Below the pieces are notes generated by a model. That model was not told the origin of the DNA and searched no databases. It saw nothing but the letters and a program-made list of their open reading frames with translations. Shown here piece after piece: positions 11,697 through 22,949 of a stretch of 64,000 bases of DNA (position 1 is the first letter of the stretch; every line of letters begins with the position of its first letter). Source of the stretch: Nageia nagi (Eukaryota > Pinophyta); NCBI GenBank assembly GCA_050084985.1, contig JBITNC010000001.1:17608001-17672000 (forward strand), read 5' to 3'. A program made the position numbers and the translations under genes.

Positions 11697-13430
11697 AAGT
11701 TAAAGGATCTAAATCTACATTTATATATTGTTGTTCTTTGGTTTTAAGTCCCCTCTTTTCAAGACAAAAGAGAGAACATAATATAACCAAAAACAAACTT
11801 GGCAATCTTATTATACAACTTAATTATATGAGAAACAATAATTCAAATGCTTAATTGATATATATTTACTTTTGGATGATATTTAATAGATCCTACAAAC
11901 CAAGGGGTTTAAAATGATGTTAAAAGACTTATAGATATAAAGAAAATTAAGATGTGTAATAAAATTGCCAAGCTTGTTTTGGTTATCTTGATTTAAGAAT
12001 TCATGGATCAAGTTGTAATTATAATTATCATTATATGTTTGTCTAATATCTTTGTAACATGGGACGATATGGAGAAAATGAGTCTCATCTTATATAGTAT
12101 GTAGGTTACAATGCTTACAAATTCTTTTATCCCATGGTATTTTAGGTATTGTACATATACCAATTTCACTATGCAATTCATGTGAATTAGTTCTTAACTA
12201 TGTAATCATAAGATTCTTTTGAGATTGATAATATTATGTGGGTAGATGGAAGTTCAAATTTTGGATTAGTAATATTTTCATAGTAGTCTAGTTTTCTTTT
12301 ATTTTTGATATTATCATCACTCTAATTTTTTTGAATTACTTTATTATATATGCCCCAAAAATCAAGCCACTTATTAGAGTCTTTTAGCCACCTTCTTTTA
12401 ATACGTTGATGGGCTAGGCAATTTTGTTGGGTGATTACAGGTAGCCTTTGATGATCTAATTTTGTTAGTTTATAGTTATCTAATATATGTTATCTAAGAG
12501 CTTCACTTTCAATAGGAAGTTAACTAGCTTCTCTGAGAAGGATAGGGTATGATGTGTTATTTATAATTTTGAAGTTATAATGAATGAATTATTTTTGAGT
12601 TTTTGTTTTTAATTTTATTATATGTTTGTAAGGAAATGCTTCCACCCCAAACTTTGTAACCATATAGTATTCTTGGAGGTACGAGGTAAGAGAAAATAGT
12701 TTAATTTTTTTTCCAATTCTAAAGTCTCAAATTTTTACACTTATTTTTGATACCATAAAATGCTTTCCATCAAATAAAGATTCATTTTTCAAGATTTGGC
12801 TTTCAATTTAGTTTGTGATTGGTATTGATACCTAACTATTTGTAAGAGTTAATCACCTATAAGCATTGATTATTAAAGATAATTTTAGGGTGAAGCATTT
12901 TTTTAGATTTAATGATAAAAATTTTAGTTTTATCAAAATTAATTGTTAAATTAGATATATTACAAAATGCTTGAAGTATATTTAATTATTTTACAAGATC
13001 ATGATAATGTTTAGATAACATGACAATATTGTCTACAAAAGGCAAAAGAACAATAATGATTTTGTAAAGGTTGGAGCCTATGCACCTCACTACTTCTAGA
13101 TATTTTTCCATTTGATCTACAAAAATACTAACCATAGTTGAGATGTTGGGCATTCTTGTTTAACTCCAAGATTGCAATTAATTTCCCTAAACCATCCTTG
13201 ATTAGTTTTGAGTTTAGTGATAACATGCTCATAAAACATATAAATTGCAAATCTTAATTTCAAAGGTATTTCTATGTCAACCATATACTATAAAAGTTTA
13301 CCTCTAGGAACTTTACCATTTCAATAATTTTCAACAATAATTCAAAAAGTGAGTATGTGATCAATTGTTCAATATTTCCTTCTAAAATTGGCTTTACCTT
13401 TAGCTCTTGAATTCTTGATAAAATCATAGA
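11697..13430 (-). pseudogene. LINE relic L-b: reverse transcriptase to 3' end
   Basis: Minus strand. 13420-12880 is reverse transcriptase; its catalytic box reads FVDN in LPFVDNIVMLS in place of YADD. 12330-11950 is the C-terminal zinc-binding region, with RICKHCNLHTI, DETHFLHIVPCYKDIRQTYND and NLIHEFLNQDNQNKLGNF. 11940-11697 is the 3' untranslated tail. The tail is shared with 14177-14285 and 34402-34560, and the zinc region with 35940-36310. No endonuclease is present, so it is 5'-truncated. It interrupts copia J. Confidence 0.75.
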
Positions 13431-13454
13431 TAGTTAGTTCTCAAAGTAAGGGTT

Positions 13455-14060
13455 TGGAGTGAGAGTGAGACCACACTCTTTATCAAAAGAGAAGGCAATG
13501 ATATATTTCTTATATTTTTGTATGTAGATGATTTGATCTACATTGAAAGCTCTCTTGCAATGATGATCAATGATAAAAAGTTTGAAATAAAGGACCTTAG
13601 ATTGATGAGCTATTTCTTGGGTATGGAAGTCCACCAAGATGAGAGTGAAATTTTTATCTTCTTGATTGCTCCATGATTGGATGTTGTATATTCAATGAAT
13701 TTAGTTTGCAACTTTATGGTTGATCCTTCTAAGCTCCAATTAAATGTAATGAAGTAGATGGATGAGTTATAATTGGTGAGGTAGTTTGAATGATTCAAAA
13801 TAAATTTCTAACAACTTGTTCTTACTTAGTTATGGTTTGATGAATTGAAGCTTAAGCAAACAATCCATTATGGAACTCTCTTCAATAAAGGAAAAGTATA
13901 TGAAAATTCATTTCATAAGAATATATAAAGTGTTTGAGGAATTGGAGTTTTGCAATACCACTAATTAGCTTGCAAATATTTTCACAAAGGGTGTGGAGAT
14001 AGAATAATTCCTCATGTTGTTGGGTAGATTGATGACCTTTGTAATGAAGGGGGATAATGA
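13455..14060 (+). pseudogene. Copia J 3' part: YVDD box to RNase H end
   Basis: The plus strand reads FLIFLYVDDLIYIESSL, then FEIKDLRLMSYFLGMEVHQD. Around 13900-14040 it reads YENSFHKNI, LANIFTKGVEIE and LLGRLMTFVMKGD. These are the catalytic YVDD box with the following reverse transcriptase block, and the last residues of copia RNase H. The YVDD aspartates are intact, unlike most other copies here. Most of RNase H is missing. The purine-rich stretch AAGGGGGATAATGAG near 14046 may be the polypurine tract. Confidence 0.7.
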
Positions 14061-14109
14061 GTAGTTGATCACTTCATGTGAAAATTTGCATTTGTTTCTT
14101 GTTCAAAAG

Positions 14110-14112
<3 letters not shown>

Positions 14113-14169
<57 letters not shown>
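14113..14169. repeat. (TA)n microsatellite
   Basis: Uninterrupted alternating TA of about 56 bp. The 63-codon open frame that crosses it is an artefact of the repeat. Confidence 0.95.
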
Positions 14170-14171
<2 letters not shown>

Positions 14172-14176
14172 TGCTA

Positions 14177-14285
14177 ATGTCATTTTAAACCCATTGGTTT
14201 GTAGGACCTATCAAAGTTTATCCAGAAGTAAATATATATATCAATTAAACATATGAAATATGATTATTTCTCATATAAAGAAAAA
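14177..14285 (+). repeat. 3' tail fragment of LINE family L
   Basis: The reverse complement of about 11820-11925 matches this stretch, including CATTTTAAACCC, TTGGTTTGTAGGA and AAGTAAATATATATCAATTAA. It therefore lies in plus orientation relative to the LINE. No coding part accompanies it. Confidence 0.65.
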
Positions 14286-14459
14286 TATTGAACAATGCAC
14301 ATATATTCCAAGAAAAAAAAGAATACTCCCAAGGAAAATTGATGCAATCATTCTAAAACCAGATCAAACACAATATGCTGATGTTTTCTTAAACCTCCAA
14401 ATAATAAATACCAATAAACCTAAAATTCATGACAAACATCCCTAAAACATTTTGTAAAG

Positions 14460-15117
14460 TACCCCATAATTGTTTTTTTAATCATTTTACCAAAAATTGA
14501 ATGATATTAAAACTAGGAATGAATGCTTGACTCTCTTGCATAACTTGCAGTTGCATATAATGATCTTATGTTTATCATTGTTAATAAAAAGAACAATTAA
14601 GTAGTTATTGATGGTTTGGATCAAGTTGAAAGGCAAGATGATGCTTTTATTTCATGTCCAAACTCTCACTTCGACACTCATGCTCCTCTTTCAAACTTGA
14701 AGCAAGAAGCTTTTTATATTCAATTGCCTCTACCTTGGCCTTAGCAATCCATTTATTCTTGTCTACTATTCTTGCTCGCTTCTTTTACATTGTTAAAGGT
14801 GTTACAAGTCTCTAAATATTTGGAGCTTTATTTCACTTCTTAACTATCTTCAATTGAAAAAATTAAAACTATTAAATCTTCATTTGTTCTCGAATCCCAT
14901 ATCATAGTCGCTTTTAAGTGTCATAGAAATCTTTAAGGTATCAAAGGCCACACTTAATGCCATGAAAGATATGTGACTATAGAATTGATAGAGGATGCAC
15001 CAAGAAGTTGTGAGATCTCAGGAAGTAAATGAGACTTGCAAGTATAACAAACAATAGTAGGTGAAGTTGACCTTAGGGAGTTTCATTAGGCACCAATGAA
15101 TAGTAGGTGTGGTTGAT
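14460..15117. other. Unassigned DNA with a short coding-like patch
   Basis: Most of the stretch has no recognisable content. On the minus strand, 14795-14670 reads [20 protein letters not shown] and then [17 protein letters not shown], about 45 charged, helix-prone codons without a stop. This could be a scrap of a host or element gene. No family is recognised. Confidence 0.3.
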
Positions 15118-15122
15118 CTTTA

Positions 15123-15329
15123 TGTTAGAAATAATGCATTATATTAGAATATAGATATTTTAGGTATCTAGATAAATTAGATGTTGAATAATACATTAGT
15201 AAATAATACTAATGTTAATTTATTAGGTATTAAGATTTCTAGGGTGAAATAATTTCTCTACAAGAATCTCTTGCTCATGTATTTAAACTCATTTTAAAGT
15301 TAATACAACATTATGTGCTCTCATTTCCA
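15123..15329 (+). repeat. 5' LTR of copia D2
   Basis: Starts TGTTAGAAATAATGCATT and ends CTCTCATTTCCA, followed three bases later by a primer-binding site. It aligns end to end with 33186-33409, sharing AATACATTAGTAAATAATAC and TTTCTAGGGTGAAA. At 207 bp it is short, as is usual for copia LTRs. Confidence 0.85.
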
Positions 15330-15332
15330 ATG

Positions 15333-15350
15333 TGGTATCAAAGTGGGTTC
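15333..15350 (+). other. Primer-binding site of D2 (Met tRNA type)
   Basis: TGGTATCAAAGTGGGTTC closely matches the complement of the plant initiator-methionine tRNA 3' end (TGGTATCAGAGC and following). Its place three bases after the LTR end fixes orientation as plus. Confidence 0.85.
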
Positions 15351-15545
15351 AATTTATATCTTCTCATAATTTGCCTCGAAAGTGATGGTTGATCTTAGCT
15401 AATCCATGACTAGGGGATGATTGTTGTCAAGAATAAGAAACTTGAAGATTTGAATAGTATAAGGCTACCAACAACCATTATGTCAAGAAATAGTCAAATA
15501 AAAGCTCGTTGATCCATAACTTGCTTGGTTGGATCAAAGAAAGAG

Positions 15546-15685
15546 TGTTGAAATGTATAATGCATTATTGTAAAGGTTTGTATTAATCCTCTTTGTAAGT
15601 TCACTAATACTTAAGAGTATCATTTGATACCTTAAGTATTTAAGTGAATATGATAATGTTATTGTTCCTCACTCCTCCATTACCG
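15546..15685 (+). repeat. 5' LTR of A1, truncated
   Basis: Aligns with the first ~130 bp of the 3' LTR at 30903 (both contain ATGCATTATTGTAAAGG and CTAATACTTAA). Similarity fades after about 15670, where GC-rich foreign sequence begins. The remaining ~350 bp of LTR, the primer site and the leader are not found before gag at 17819. Confidence 0.75.
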
Positions 15686-15689
15686 ACGT

Positions 15690-16060
15690 CTCCCCTCCAT
15701 TGTCTCAGCTACTCCACTCCTCACAACTCTATGCACCTCATTGGGCTAATGGCATGCGACCTCCTGTGGCAGTAGACCGACACCTAATCCTTTGAGCCAT
15801 GGAGGCAAGACCTTGCAACCCCTCCTCTATGCAATTTTTGTAGGACCTCGTGGCCCCTTTGGCCTCATTGACCCCGCGACCTCTCCATTCATCACCTCTT
15901 CATGCCACTCCTTTGCGGCTCTCTCAATGCTGCCCCTTCACGGCTCCCTCAATGTCACCCCTCCGTGGCTCCCTTTGTCCACCTCCCGTTGGCCTTTGCT
16001 CCACCCCCCCTTCTTCATATGTCTCACATGAATCCTCCATCTGCACACCAACTCGCCCTC
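15690..16060. other. GC-rich, pyrimidine-biased island
   Basis: This stretch is far richer in C and G than its surroundings. It yields overlapping Pro/Ser/Leu-rich open frames on the plus strand in several phases (15792-16131). Openness in several phases reflects low stop frequency in C-rich DNA rather than coding. It precedes the polypurine-like tract of repeat C1, so it is probably internal sequence of that element. I recognise no protein. Confidence 0.5.
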
Positions 16061-16459
16061 ACTACCTCTTTCAAATTGCTTACCTTTTTTTCTTTAATTT
16101 CTTGCTCCATGTGATTTTTTTTTACCTATAGTGGTAGGTAGGCAATTAATTTTTTTTTTTGCCTACTTGCAAGTATCTTGGTTGCATATAGAAGACATTG
16201 TATACTCTTTCCTTTGGTAGATTTTTAATTTGCTTGCAAGACTTTTTTTATTAAATGCACTTAGATCTACTTATATTCCAACTTAGAAATCATTAAATGC
16301 ATTTAGATGCCTACAAGTCATTTAAAGCTTTTCATGATGAGTATACTTACATTACTTTTGACTTGGTCCAACATTCATCATTACTATTAAATGCACTTAT
16401 TCAAAATACTTTTAAGAATAAATTATTTAGTATGCTACCTTTAGGGATAAACCTTTAAG

Positions 16460-17560
16460 TAAAAAAGGGGGGGAATTTGTATAAATTTTCTACTTAAATT
16501 TTTATTTAGTCTGCATACTAAATGTTTAAGTTAAAAAGATGCATGCTTATGCTTAGTACTTAAATTTTTTACTTTAAGATGCATGCTTATGCTTAATACC
16601 AAATTTTTTACTTTAAGATGCATGCTTATGCTTAGTACTAAATTTTTTACTTTTAAGTTAAAAAGATGAATGCTTATGCTTAGTACTTAAATTTTAAGTT
16701 AAATGCATGCTTAATACTTATTTGTTAAGTTAATAAATGCATGCTTAGTACTTAATTTTTAAATCAATGATGCATGCTTAATACTTATTTGTTAAAGTTA
16801 ATAAATGCATGTTTAGTACTTAATTTTTTTAAGTTAATGTTGTATGCTTAGGATTTAAATTTTTAAATTAGTGTTGCATGCTTAGGACTTAATTCCTTAA
16901 GTTAAAAAGATGCATGTTGAGTATTTATCCTTTATGCAAAGTTAACTTATGCAAATTTTTGAAATTAATACATGCTTATGCTTAATTATCTATCATTTTT
17001 TTTTGCAAAGTTTGATGTAAAGATGTCCTTTAGGGGGTTTGGTAAACAAAACCCATTGGACACTCAAGTTTCAAATTTTTGCATGGATGATGTTTTACTT
17101 ATGCTCTTTTACTTCATGTTTCATATTTTGATTTATTTGCTTATGCAAACAAAAATGAAACCATTGATATCAACAACATTTTAAAATAAATATATTCGCA
17201 TGTACATTTCGCAACATGACTTGTTTGGAAAGCCATGAGGTGAGGACAGATGGACTAGAGCCTTTAAGTTCAACGATCTAAATGGTGAAAAGTTCATACT
17301 TCTCAATTACCTCTAAGTCTTCTATTGGTCTGGATATAACTCCAATAGGTAGATAAACATATGTGTACTGATACCACATATTCGCACATCCATTTAGGGA
17401 TTATCTTGATAACCTAGGAGGATAATTTAAAACTTAATCAAGATTAATAATTTGATCAATCCAATAAATGTCATAACCTTAAAAAATAGTATGTACTTCT
17501 CATTATGAGAGTATAAAACTGATCAAAGCAAACTTGTTAAGGATTAGTAGTACTTGGGCT
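16460..17560 (+). repeat. LTR-like repeat C1 (inverted partner of C2)
   Basis: A purine run GTAAAAAAGGGGGGGAA (about 16461-16477) is followed by TGTATAAATT, the arrangement of a polypurine tract and 3' LTR start. The reverse complement of 23340-24240 matches across this repeat, including CATTGGACACTCAAG-like, TTCTATTGGTCTGGAT-like and GTACTTGGGCTCCTCTTGTG-like blocks. The far end is uncertain (17560-17810). No matching 5' LTR lies in the window. Confidence 0.65.
16538..16940 (+). repeat. Minisatellite of GATGCATGCTTA units inside C1
   Basis: The core GATGCATGCTTATGCTTAG recurs at 16538, 16578, 16618, 16665, 16702, 16736, 16769, 16803, 16839, 16873 and 16909. Spacings are 33-47 bp, with AGTACTTAAATTTTTAAGTT-like text between. 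About eleven units are present. C2 carries only about six (23921-24125), so copy number changed after the two repeats separated. Confidence 0.85.
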
Positions 17561-17818
17561 CCTCTTGTGTGGGTATATAGGTAAAAGCTTAATTATAGAT
17601 AAGAAAATAAACTTCAACAATATCACTCTACATCTACGGTACTTGACATTAGAAATGTCTTTGAGTACATGGATTATTTGAGTTGTATAATATTTGCACT
17701 TGTAAATCAAATCATGCATGTCTTTTGTGTTAAAATTAATATGTATTTTTTACTTGGTTAAAACTTAACATATAATGTTGTTAACCACATGCTTATTATT
17801 TCACATTCTTGTGTAGCA

Positions 17819-18158
17819 AATGGGAGACTCCTTTTTACCCAAACATATTCTTGATGGTTTCAATTTTAGAATTTGAGAACCATAGATGAAAGTTGAATTA
17901 CAGGCAAAGAAGCTTTGACAAATAATGAATAAGAACCTTGTACCTCCTATAGATGAGAAGACACTAGAGGTTTATAACACGAAAAATGAGTTGGCAATCT
18001 CCATGATCTACCATGCAATTTCAGATGATGTGCTCATGATGATTTCTTCTTCAACCTCAACAAAGGAAGCTTAGGATAAACTTAAGCAAATCTACCTTAT
18101 TTTAAATTTTTCAAGAAGGTTTACCATTCTCTAAAAGTTATTTCAATCTCATCAAGGG
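17819..18158 (+). pseudogene. A1 gag, first part
   Basis: Starting at ATG 17819 one frame runs to 18158 with a handful of stops: MGDSFLPKHILDGFNF, LVPPIDEKTLEVYNTKNE, LAISMIYHAISDDVLMMIS, STSTKEA-stop-DKLKQIYL. This is the N-terminal half of a copia UBN2-type gag. The stop in KEA-stop-DKL replaces the conserved Trp (TGG to TAG). The frame is cut by B2 and resumes at 26604. Confidence 0.8.
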
Positions 18159-18636
18159 TGAAAGAATTGAACTATAATAAAAATAATCATAAACTACCAA
18201 GATCACATGAAAGCTCTCAAATTACATCCAACAAATATACAAAGCAATCTCACAACACAAGATGTAAAGTGGTTCCTCCAACTAGAAGTATATCCACTAA
18301 CTAGATCTTTACTTCTCTTATAAATACAACTCTCTTACAATCCTTCTAATCTCAACTCGTACACTTCTATCATATAGCATAACCTTACTTCATAATTGAT
18401 ATGTCATTACAAAGAGGGAGCCTTCTATTTATAGACCAAAATCCCTCCTTGGATGACCTAAACATGATATGCATATATTTGACCCAAGAGGCATGCTCAT
18501 GACTTGAAGTTTAAGATAAGTTACATTATTATATTCACTAAAATACTTAAGGTATCAAATAATACTCTTAAGTATTAGTGAATTTACATAGAAGATTTAA
18601 TACAACCTTTACAATAATGCATTATACATTCCAACA
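18159..18636 (-). repeat. 3' LTR of B2
   Basis: On the plus strand it runs TGAAAGAATTGAAC to CATTCCAACA. It matches 26129-26603 over its full length and the A1 3' LTR (30903-31387) in reverse complement. Confidence 0.9.
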
Positions 18637-19433
18637 TTCCTTTTTTATGCAATATTGGAATAGAGCAAGTAAGAGAAAAGAAGAAGAGAAAGTAAAAGAG
18701 TTCTCCTCCAAACAGATACAATGAAGATGAGAACTTTTTACATATTTGTGAAGTAAAAAAGATCTAATTTGAGATTCACTACTTTTTTAAATACAATCAT
18801 TAACCACAACTGGTTTCAATGTACATGAAGTAGTCATCTAACTAGAAGTCATGAAGAGTCTTCAAAAGCTTGCATACCTAAGGTAAGTAATTTGCAATCT
18901 TAGAGAAACCTGCAAGTCATTAGCAGCTCAAATAACAAGATTAGTTAGATGCATCATATTCATATCAACAAGGATAGATGAATCACACAAATGCCATCAT
19001 AAACTGATCAATGATAAAGCATATAAAGATGTCAAGAAATCATAAATGCACAACAACAAAGATGACATAAATCATCAACTATGATATCTAAGAATATCAC
19101 ATGTGCATATATCAAGATGTGCAATATTAACCAATTGATATGCATCAAAAATGATACTTGCATTTGTCTTTGTTGTTTATCATTCTATCTTGTGTATGTA
19201 TTTATTTTATATGAGGGGTGTCATCAAAATAATACAACTAACCGGATAGTTTCTCCCCTTGGATGACCGCTTCATCAAACAAATACATAGAGGATAAGAA
19301 TCATGCCAAGAATAAAGGCCAAAGTGACTAATATGGACATTAAGATTTAAAGGCAAAACAAATATCAGAAGGCACAAAATGCTAGCTTAAGGACCACATG
19401 AAGATGTAGAAAGCCATAAGGTGCCATTTAGAA

Positions 19434-19690
19434 ATGTGATTGTACCAAGAGTAACTAAGATGGCACACAAAATACACTTGACTTTACCAAGAGGGAGTCA
19501 AGAAGGCATAATAAATAAGCTTGATTTGACCAAAAGAGGGTCAAGATGTCACAACAAATAAATTGGATTTTACCAAGAGTGAGTCAAGATGGCATAATAA
19601 ATAAACTTGATTTTATCAAGAGGAAGTCAAGATGCCACAACAAATAAACTTGACTTGAACAAGAGTGAGCCAAGATTGGAGAATTAGAAG
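19434..19690. repeat. 43-bp minisatellite, about six units
   Basis: Units start at 19434, 19477, 19520, 19563, 19606 and 19649, exactly 43 bp apart. The theme is CTTGACTTTACCAAGAG, then AGTCAAGATGGCA, then CAACAAATAAA. It lies in the 3' noncoding region of B2 and has no counterpart in the matching region of A1. Confidence 0.9.
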
Positions 19691-19846
19691 TCCATCTTAA
19701 CCATGCTACCAGTTAAGAGTGAAATGATGAAATTGGTAGCATGAATAAATTGAAATAATTCAAATTTCATCAACAATATGTAAATAATCTATCATCATAG
19801 ATCAATCTTCCATCATCAGAGAAGGAGAAAAGAGTGTGGCCATTAG

Positions 19847-20041
19847 TGCATTATAAGTCATCACAAAAATGCCAAGCTAATACTTATAGTCACCAAAAGA
19901 TACTTGGATTTATATTGCACTATAAGTCATCATAGAGGATGCCAATCCAATACTTATAGTCAATGAAAAAGACATGGATTATGGTGCACTATAAGTCATT
20001 ATAGAGGATGCCAAGCCAATACTTATAATCACTTGCTGTAT
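19847..20041. repeat. 69-bp minisatellite, about 2.8 units
   Basis: TGCACTATAAGTCATCATAG-like units begin at 19847, 19916 and 19985, exactly 69 bp apart, each with GATGCCAA and CCAATACTTATAGTCA. A1 carries a single related copy near 30505-30545. Confidence 0.9.
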
Positions 20042-20070
20042 ATAAAACATGTGTTGATTATCATTAGAAA

Positions 20071-20390
20071 AAGAGCATGCACATATGCGTTCCTTACATA
20101 TGGATAACATAAGAGTTTCTCATATATGAATAACTGAATAGTGCTAGAAGGACCAAAAAAAGAGTATGCACATAAGAGTCCCTCACATATGGATAACTGA
20201 ATAGTGCCAAAAGACACATAAGAGTTCTTCACATATGGATAACTGAACAGTGCAAGAGAGGCCAAAAAATAGAGTATGCACATATGAGTTCCTCACATAT
20301 AGATAACTGAATAATGCCAAAAGACACATAATAGTTCCTTACATATGGATAATTGAATAGTGCAAGATAGACCAAGTTGTACAAGTTCCT
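20071..20390. repeat. ~112-bp tandem repeat with ATATGGATAACTGAATAG core
   Basis: The word AGAGTATGCACATA recurs at about 20071 (variant), 20161 and 20273. Within each unit CACATATGGATAACTGAATAG occurs twice, alternating with AAAAGACACATAAGAG. A1 has the unexpanded equivalent at 30350-30450. The minus-strand open frames 20029-20558 are by-products of this repeat. Confidence 0.8.
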
Positions 20391-20694
20391 CATGTAGAGT
20401 GAACTTACCATGAAGGTGTACGACAAAATCAATACTATACAACACATAATCAGTGAAAGATGCATGTAACAAAGCCATCGAGAAAAAAGACTTAGTTTTA
20501 GTAATGTAACATAATCCATCAAAAATGGATCCACCTTCTCAACATGGAAGTAAAACATAAAATGTAGATGAATAGAGTTGCAGTTGTTTCATCAAGAACT
20601 TGCTTTTAGAAATAAAAGACTTGGATTTGTGAAAGTCTACATACATATTACAATAGCAAATAAAAAATGCAATAAGAATTCAACCAATACTTCC

Positions 20695-20760
20695 CTTGAA
20701 AGGATATTTCACCAATCCTACTTCAGAAAGAGGGCTTGGTGAATAAAGGATACGTGGGTT
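20695..20760 (-). pseudogene. Last codons of copia pol retained in B2
   Basis: On the minus strand the text TTCACCAAGCCCTCTTTCTG followed by TTGGTGAAATATCCTTTCAA aligns with A1 30125-30205, which reads LFTKPLPKA and then ELVKLPS. This marks the very end of RNase H. Upstream on the minus strand (higher coordinates) the similarity stops and unrelated sequence begins. Confidence 0.55.
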
Positions 20761-20799
20761 TGGTGTAGGAATGTCCATTCCATACCAGAGTGGCTGATT

Positions 20800-21266
20800 G
20801 CTATGATTGAGATTGTGGGTCAACTTCGATAGGACCCACAAAAGGTTTAGATGCAATTTTCTTTAGAATGGGAATACCAAAGTGTTGAAGGATATCCTTA
20901 TACTGGAAGGCCCTTTTCTTCCACTTTTTTTGTAATCATTGCATTTCACAATGGCTATTGCTTACATCGTGCCTTTGTATCTCATTCATTTTTGCTTATA
21001 ATTGCCATATTTTTCTCAGCTAGTAGTTTATCGTGTTCAACCAAAATTGCATGGTAATACTATATACATATAGCTTTCTCTTATTGTAGCATATCATAAT
21101 GATGGGCCATTATCTCCATCTTGACCTTTATGGTAGCCAGTTCATGGCGAAGGTAGACATTTTCTAAATTTGCTCATATATTTATTTCTGTGTCAGAATT
21201 CAAGGAAGAACTTCCCATGTGTGCAATAAAATTCTTTGTGAAAGTCATGATCAACCTATCGCTCAT
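20800..21266 (-). pseudogene. Broken coiled-coil frame inside B2, family unknown
   Basis: From ATG at 21266 on the minus strand one frame reads MSDRLIMTFTKNFIAHMGSS, then ANLENVYLRHELATIKVKME and IMAHHYDMLQ. After a few stops come YYHAILVEHDKLLAEKNMA and AMITKKVEEKGLPV. About 150 codons stay in one frame, broken only by TGA, TAA and TAG codons that could each come from a single C-to-T or G-to-A change. The heptad-like Leu/Ile/Met pattern with charged residues suggests a coiled coil. It is not a copia domain. It could be captured host sequence or an extra ORF from another element. Confidence 0.5.
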
Positions 21267-21269
21267 GAT

Positions 21270-22940
21270 TAAAATATCCAATTTAATAGTCAAAAAGAGA
21301 GAAAAATAGCACAATGATGACTTAGTCATTACGCAACTTAGTGGTACTATCATTATTACTATCTTGACATGTATGACATTAATAAATTAAATGAGGAGTA
21401 GGTGAGATATTTTATCATCGTAAATCTTTTTCTCTAGTTGTCATAATTATTATAGTTTGATTATATCAAATCATATGCATTATAAATAGCCATAAATGAC
21501 CCTCGTTTGTCATTCGATGCTCTGCATTTATGATTTGAGCTATTATCTATCATGGATGTGTCTCAGTTTCATACCCTACCAAGCGATCTCTAGGATAACA
21601 TAATGCATTGCAGTGTTCATGCAGCTTTAGAAAATTATGCTTTGATCGCATCTGAGGTTTTATTGCAACAACGACTAGTATTTTTGCAATTATACCTAGA
21701 CAATTATTGTGGTATTTGCATGATTTTTCATCTCAATCATGAGGATCATGTTCATTGATTATTTCATTTGCTCAGTCGACCTGATTGGACATGGTGTATA
21801 ATTATTTATACCTTGTTTAATCGTTATCTTTTGCAATTTGTATGCTACATCGGACTGCCTTCCTTTCATCCATAGAAGTATTTCGAACCACTCATTATTG
21901 CATGGGTAGTTCGTTAGCATAGGCTTCAATGGTCATCCACATACTCTTTTCGCGTTGCTTGACGAGGTGGACATCGTATTTTACGTCATCATTTTTCTTT
22001 TTCTTATCACTTTTTATTTTTTTTACATCAATATCTTTTAGAATTAGACACATTCAATTTTAGCATATCTGAAGATGATGCTAATTCTTCGAATTTTGAT
22101 GACCATTTACTAGACTAGCATTAATCAAGCCATAAGCACCACCCACTTGGGCTTATTAGTGGAAATCTTTTCTAACATTTTAATAAAGTAAAAGATAAGG
22201 TCACATTGGTTATTATGCTTGTATGGTTGATCCATTTTGATATTCCCATTTATGATCGATGATCTAGTTAATTTGTAATTCTATAAATTCATTGGATTCT
22301 AGTTGATCACCATCATTTTCACTTATATATGAAATCTTCAAAGAGATCTAACTCACTTGTCATTCATCATGGATATGACCATTTTCTAAGGTCTTCGTGC
22401 TGATCTTCTTTAAGAAGTTTTTTATCGATGTATTCAAGGTCGAATCTTACAACATGCTTACATTATGCTGCAGATTGCTATGCAACAAAACCTAGTTCGC
22501 ATATAAGGTGATCAAAGTCTCTATCGATAGGCCATCTGCTTTATCCATCATTTAGAGGATACCGAGCAGTTGCACCTTATACTCACACTTGTTTATCGTC
22601 CAAACTAGACATGGAAGATCATCTTTTATTATTCGTAGATACCTTTTGTCTTCTATTATTTGCATTATGAAGGTCCTACAATGTTGCATCCTCATAAGTA
22701 CTATCACCCCTATACTATTGCATTTACAATATGACGACGAGATCTTCATTGGGAGTCCACTTATATTTCATGACTAATGTGAGAAGGGAATCAATGGGTA
22801 TACTACCTATTTTTCGACATCAGGTGTCATTTTTTTCTGATCACTTATGATATGTTATTCCATATACCTAATTTTTTCTATCATAGATCTTGAGAGTTCT
22901 AACTCTAACTCTCTCGATCATGATTCTACTTAGTTTGGTT
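21270..22940. other. Unassigned interior of B2
   Basis: No copia, gypsy, LINE or host motif was recognised on either strand. Two overlapping ~60-codon frames (22552-22749 minus, 22589-22777 plus) have no family features. GC content is slightly higher than in neighbouring repeats. Confidence 0.4.
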
Positions 22941-22949
22941 ATCCACTTG

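Noticed and set aside
14065-14256. Open frame with a long Ile-Tyr run
   Set aside because: It is produced by the (TA)n microsatellite. The same applies to the minus-strand frame 25707-26111.
15123-15329. Considered a solo LTR
   Set aside because: It is followed by a primer-binding site and leader, and its partner LTR lies at 33186-33409, so it is a 5' LTR separated by nested insertions.
15792-16131. Overlapping Pro/Ser-rich open frames, possible hydroxyproline-rich protein
   Set aside because: Two plus-strand phases are open over the same C-rich stretch (15792-16031 and 15850-16131 in different phases), there is no signal peptide or repeat motif, and the region sits inside an LTR-element context.
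20029-20558. Three minus-strand open frames with repeated SYPYV-like text
   Set aside because: They are translations of the 112-bp tandem repeat in the B2 noncoding region; they overlap in different phases and show no conserved domain.
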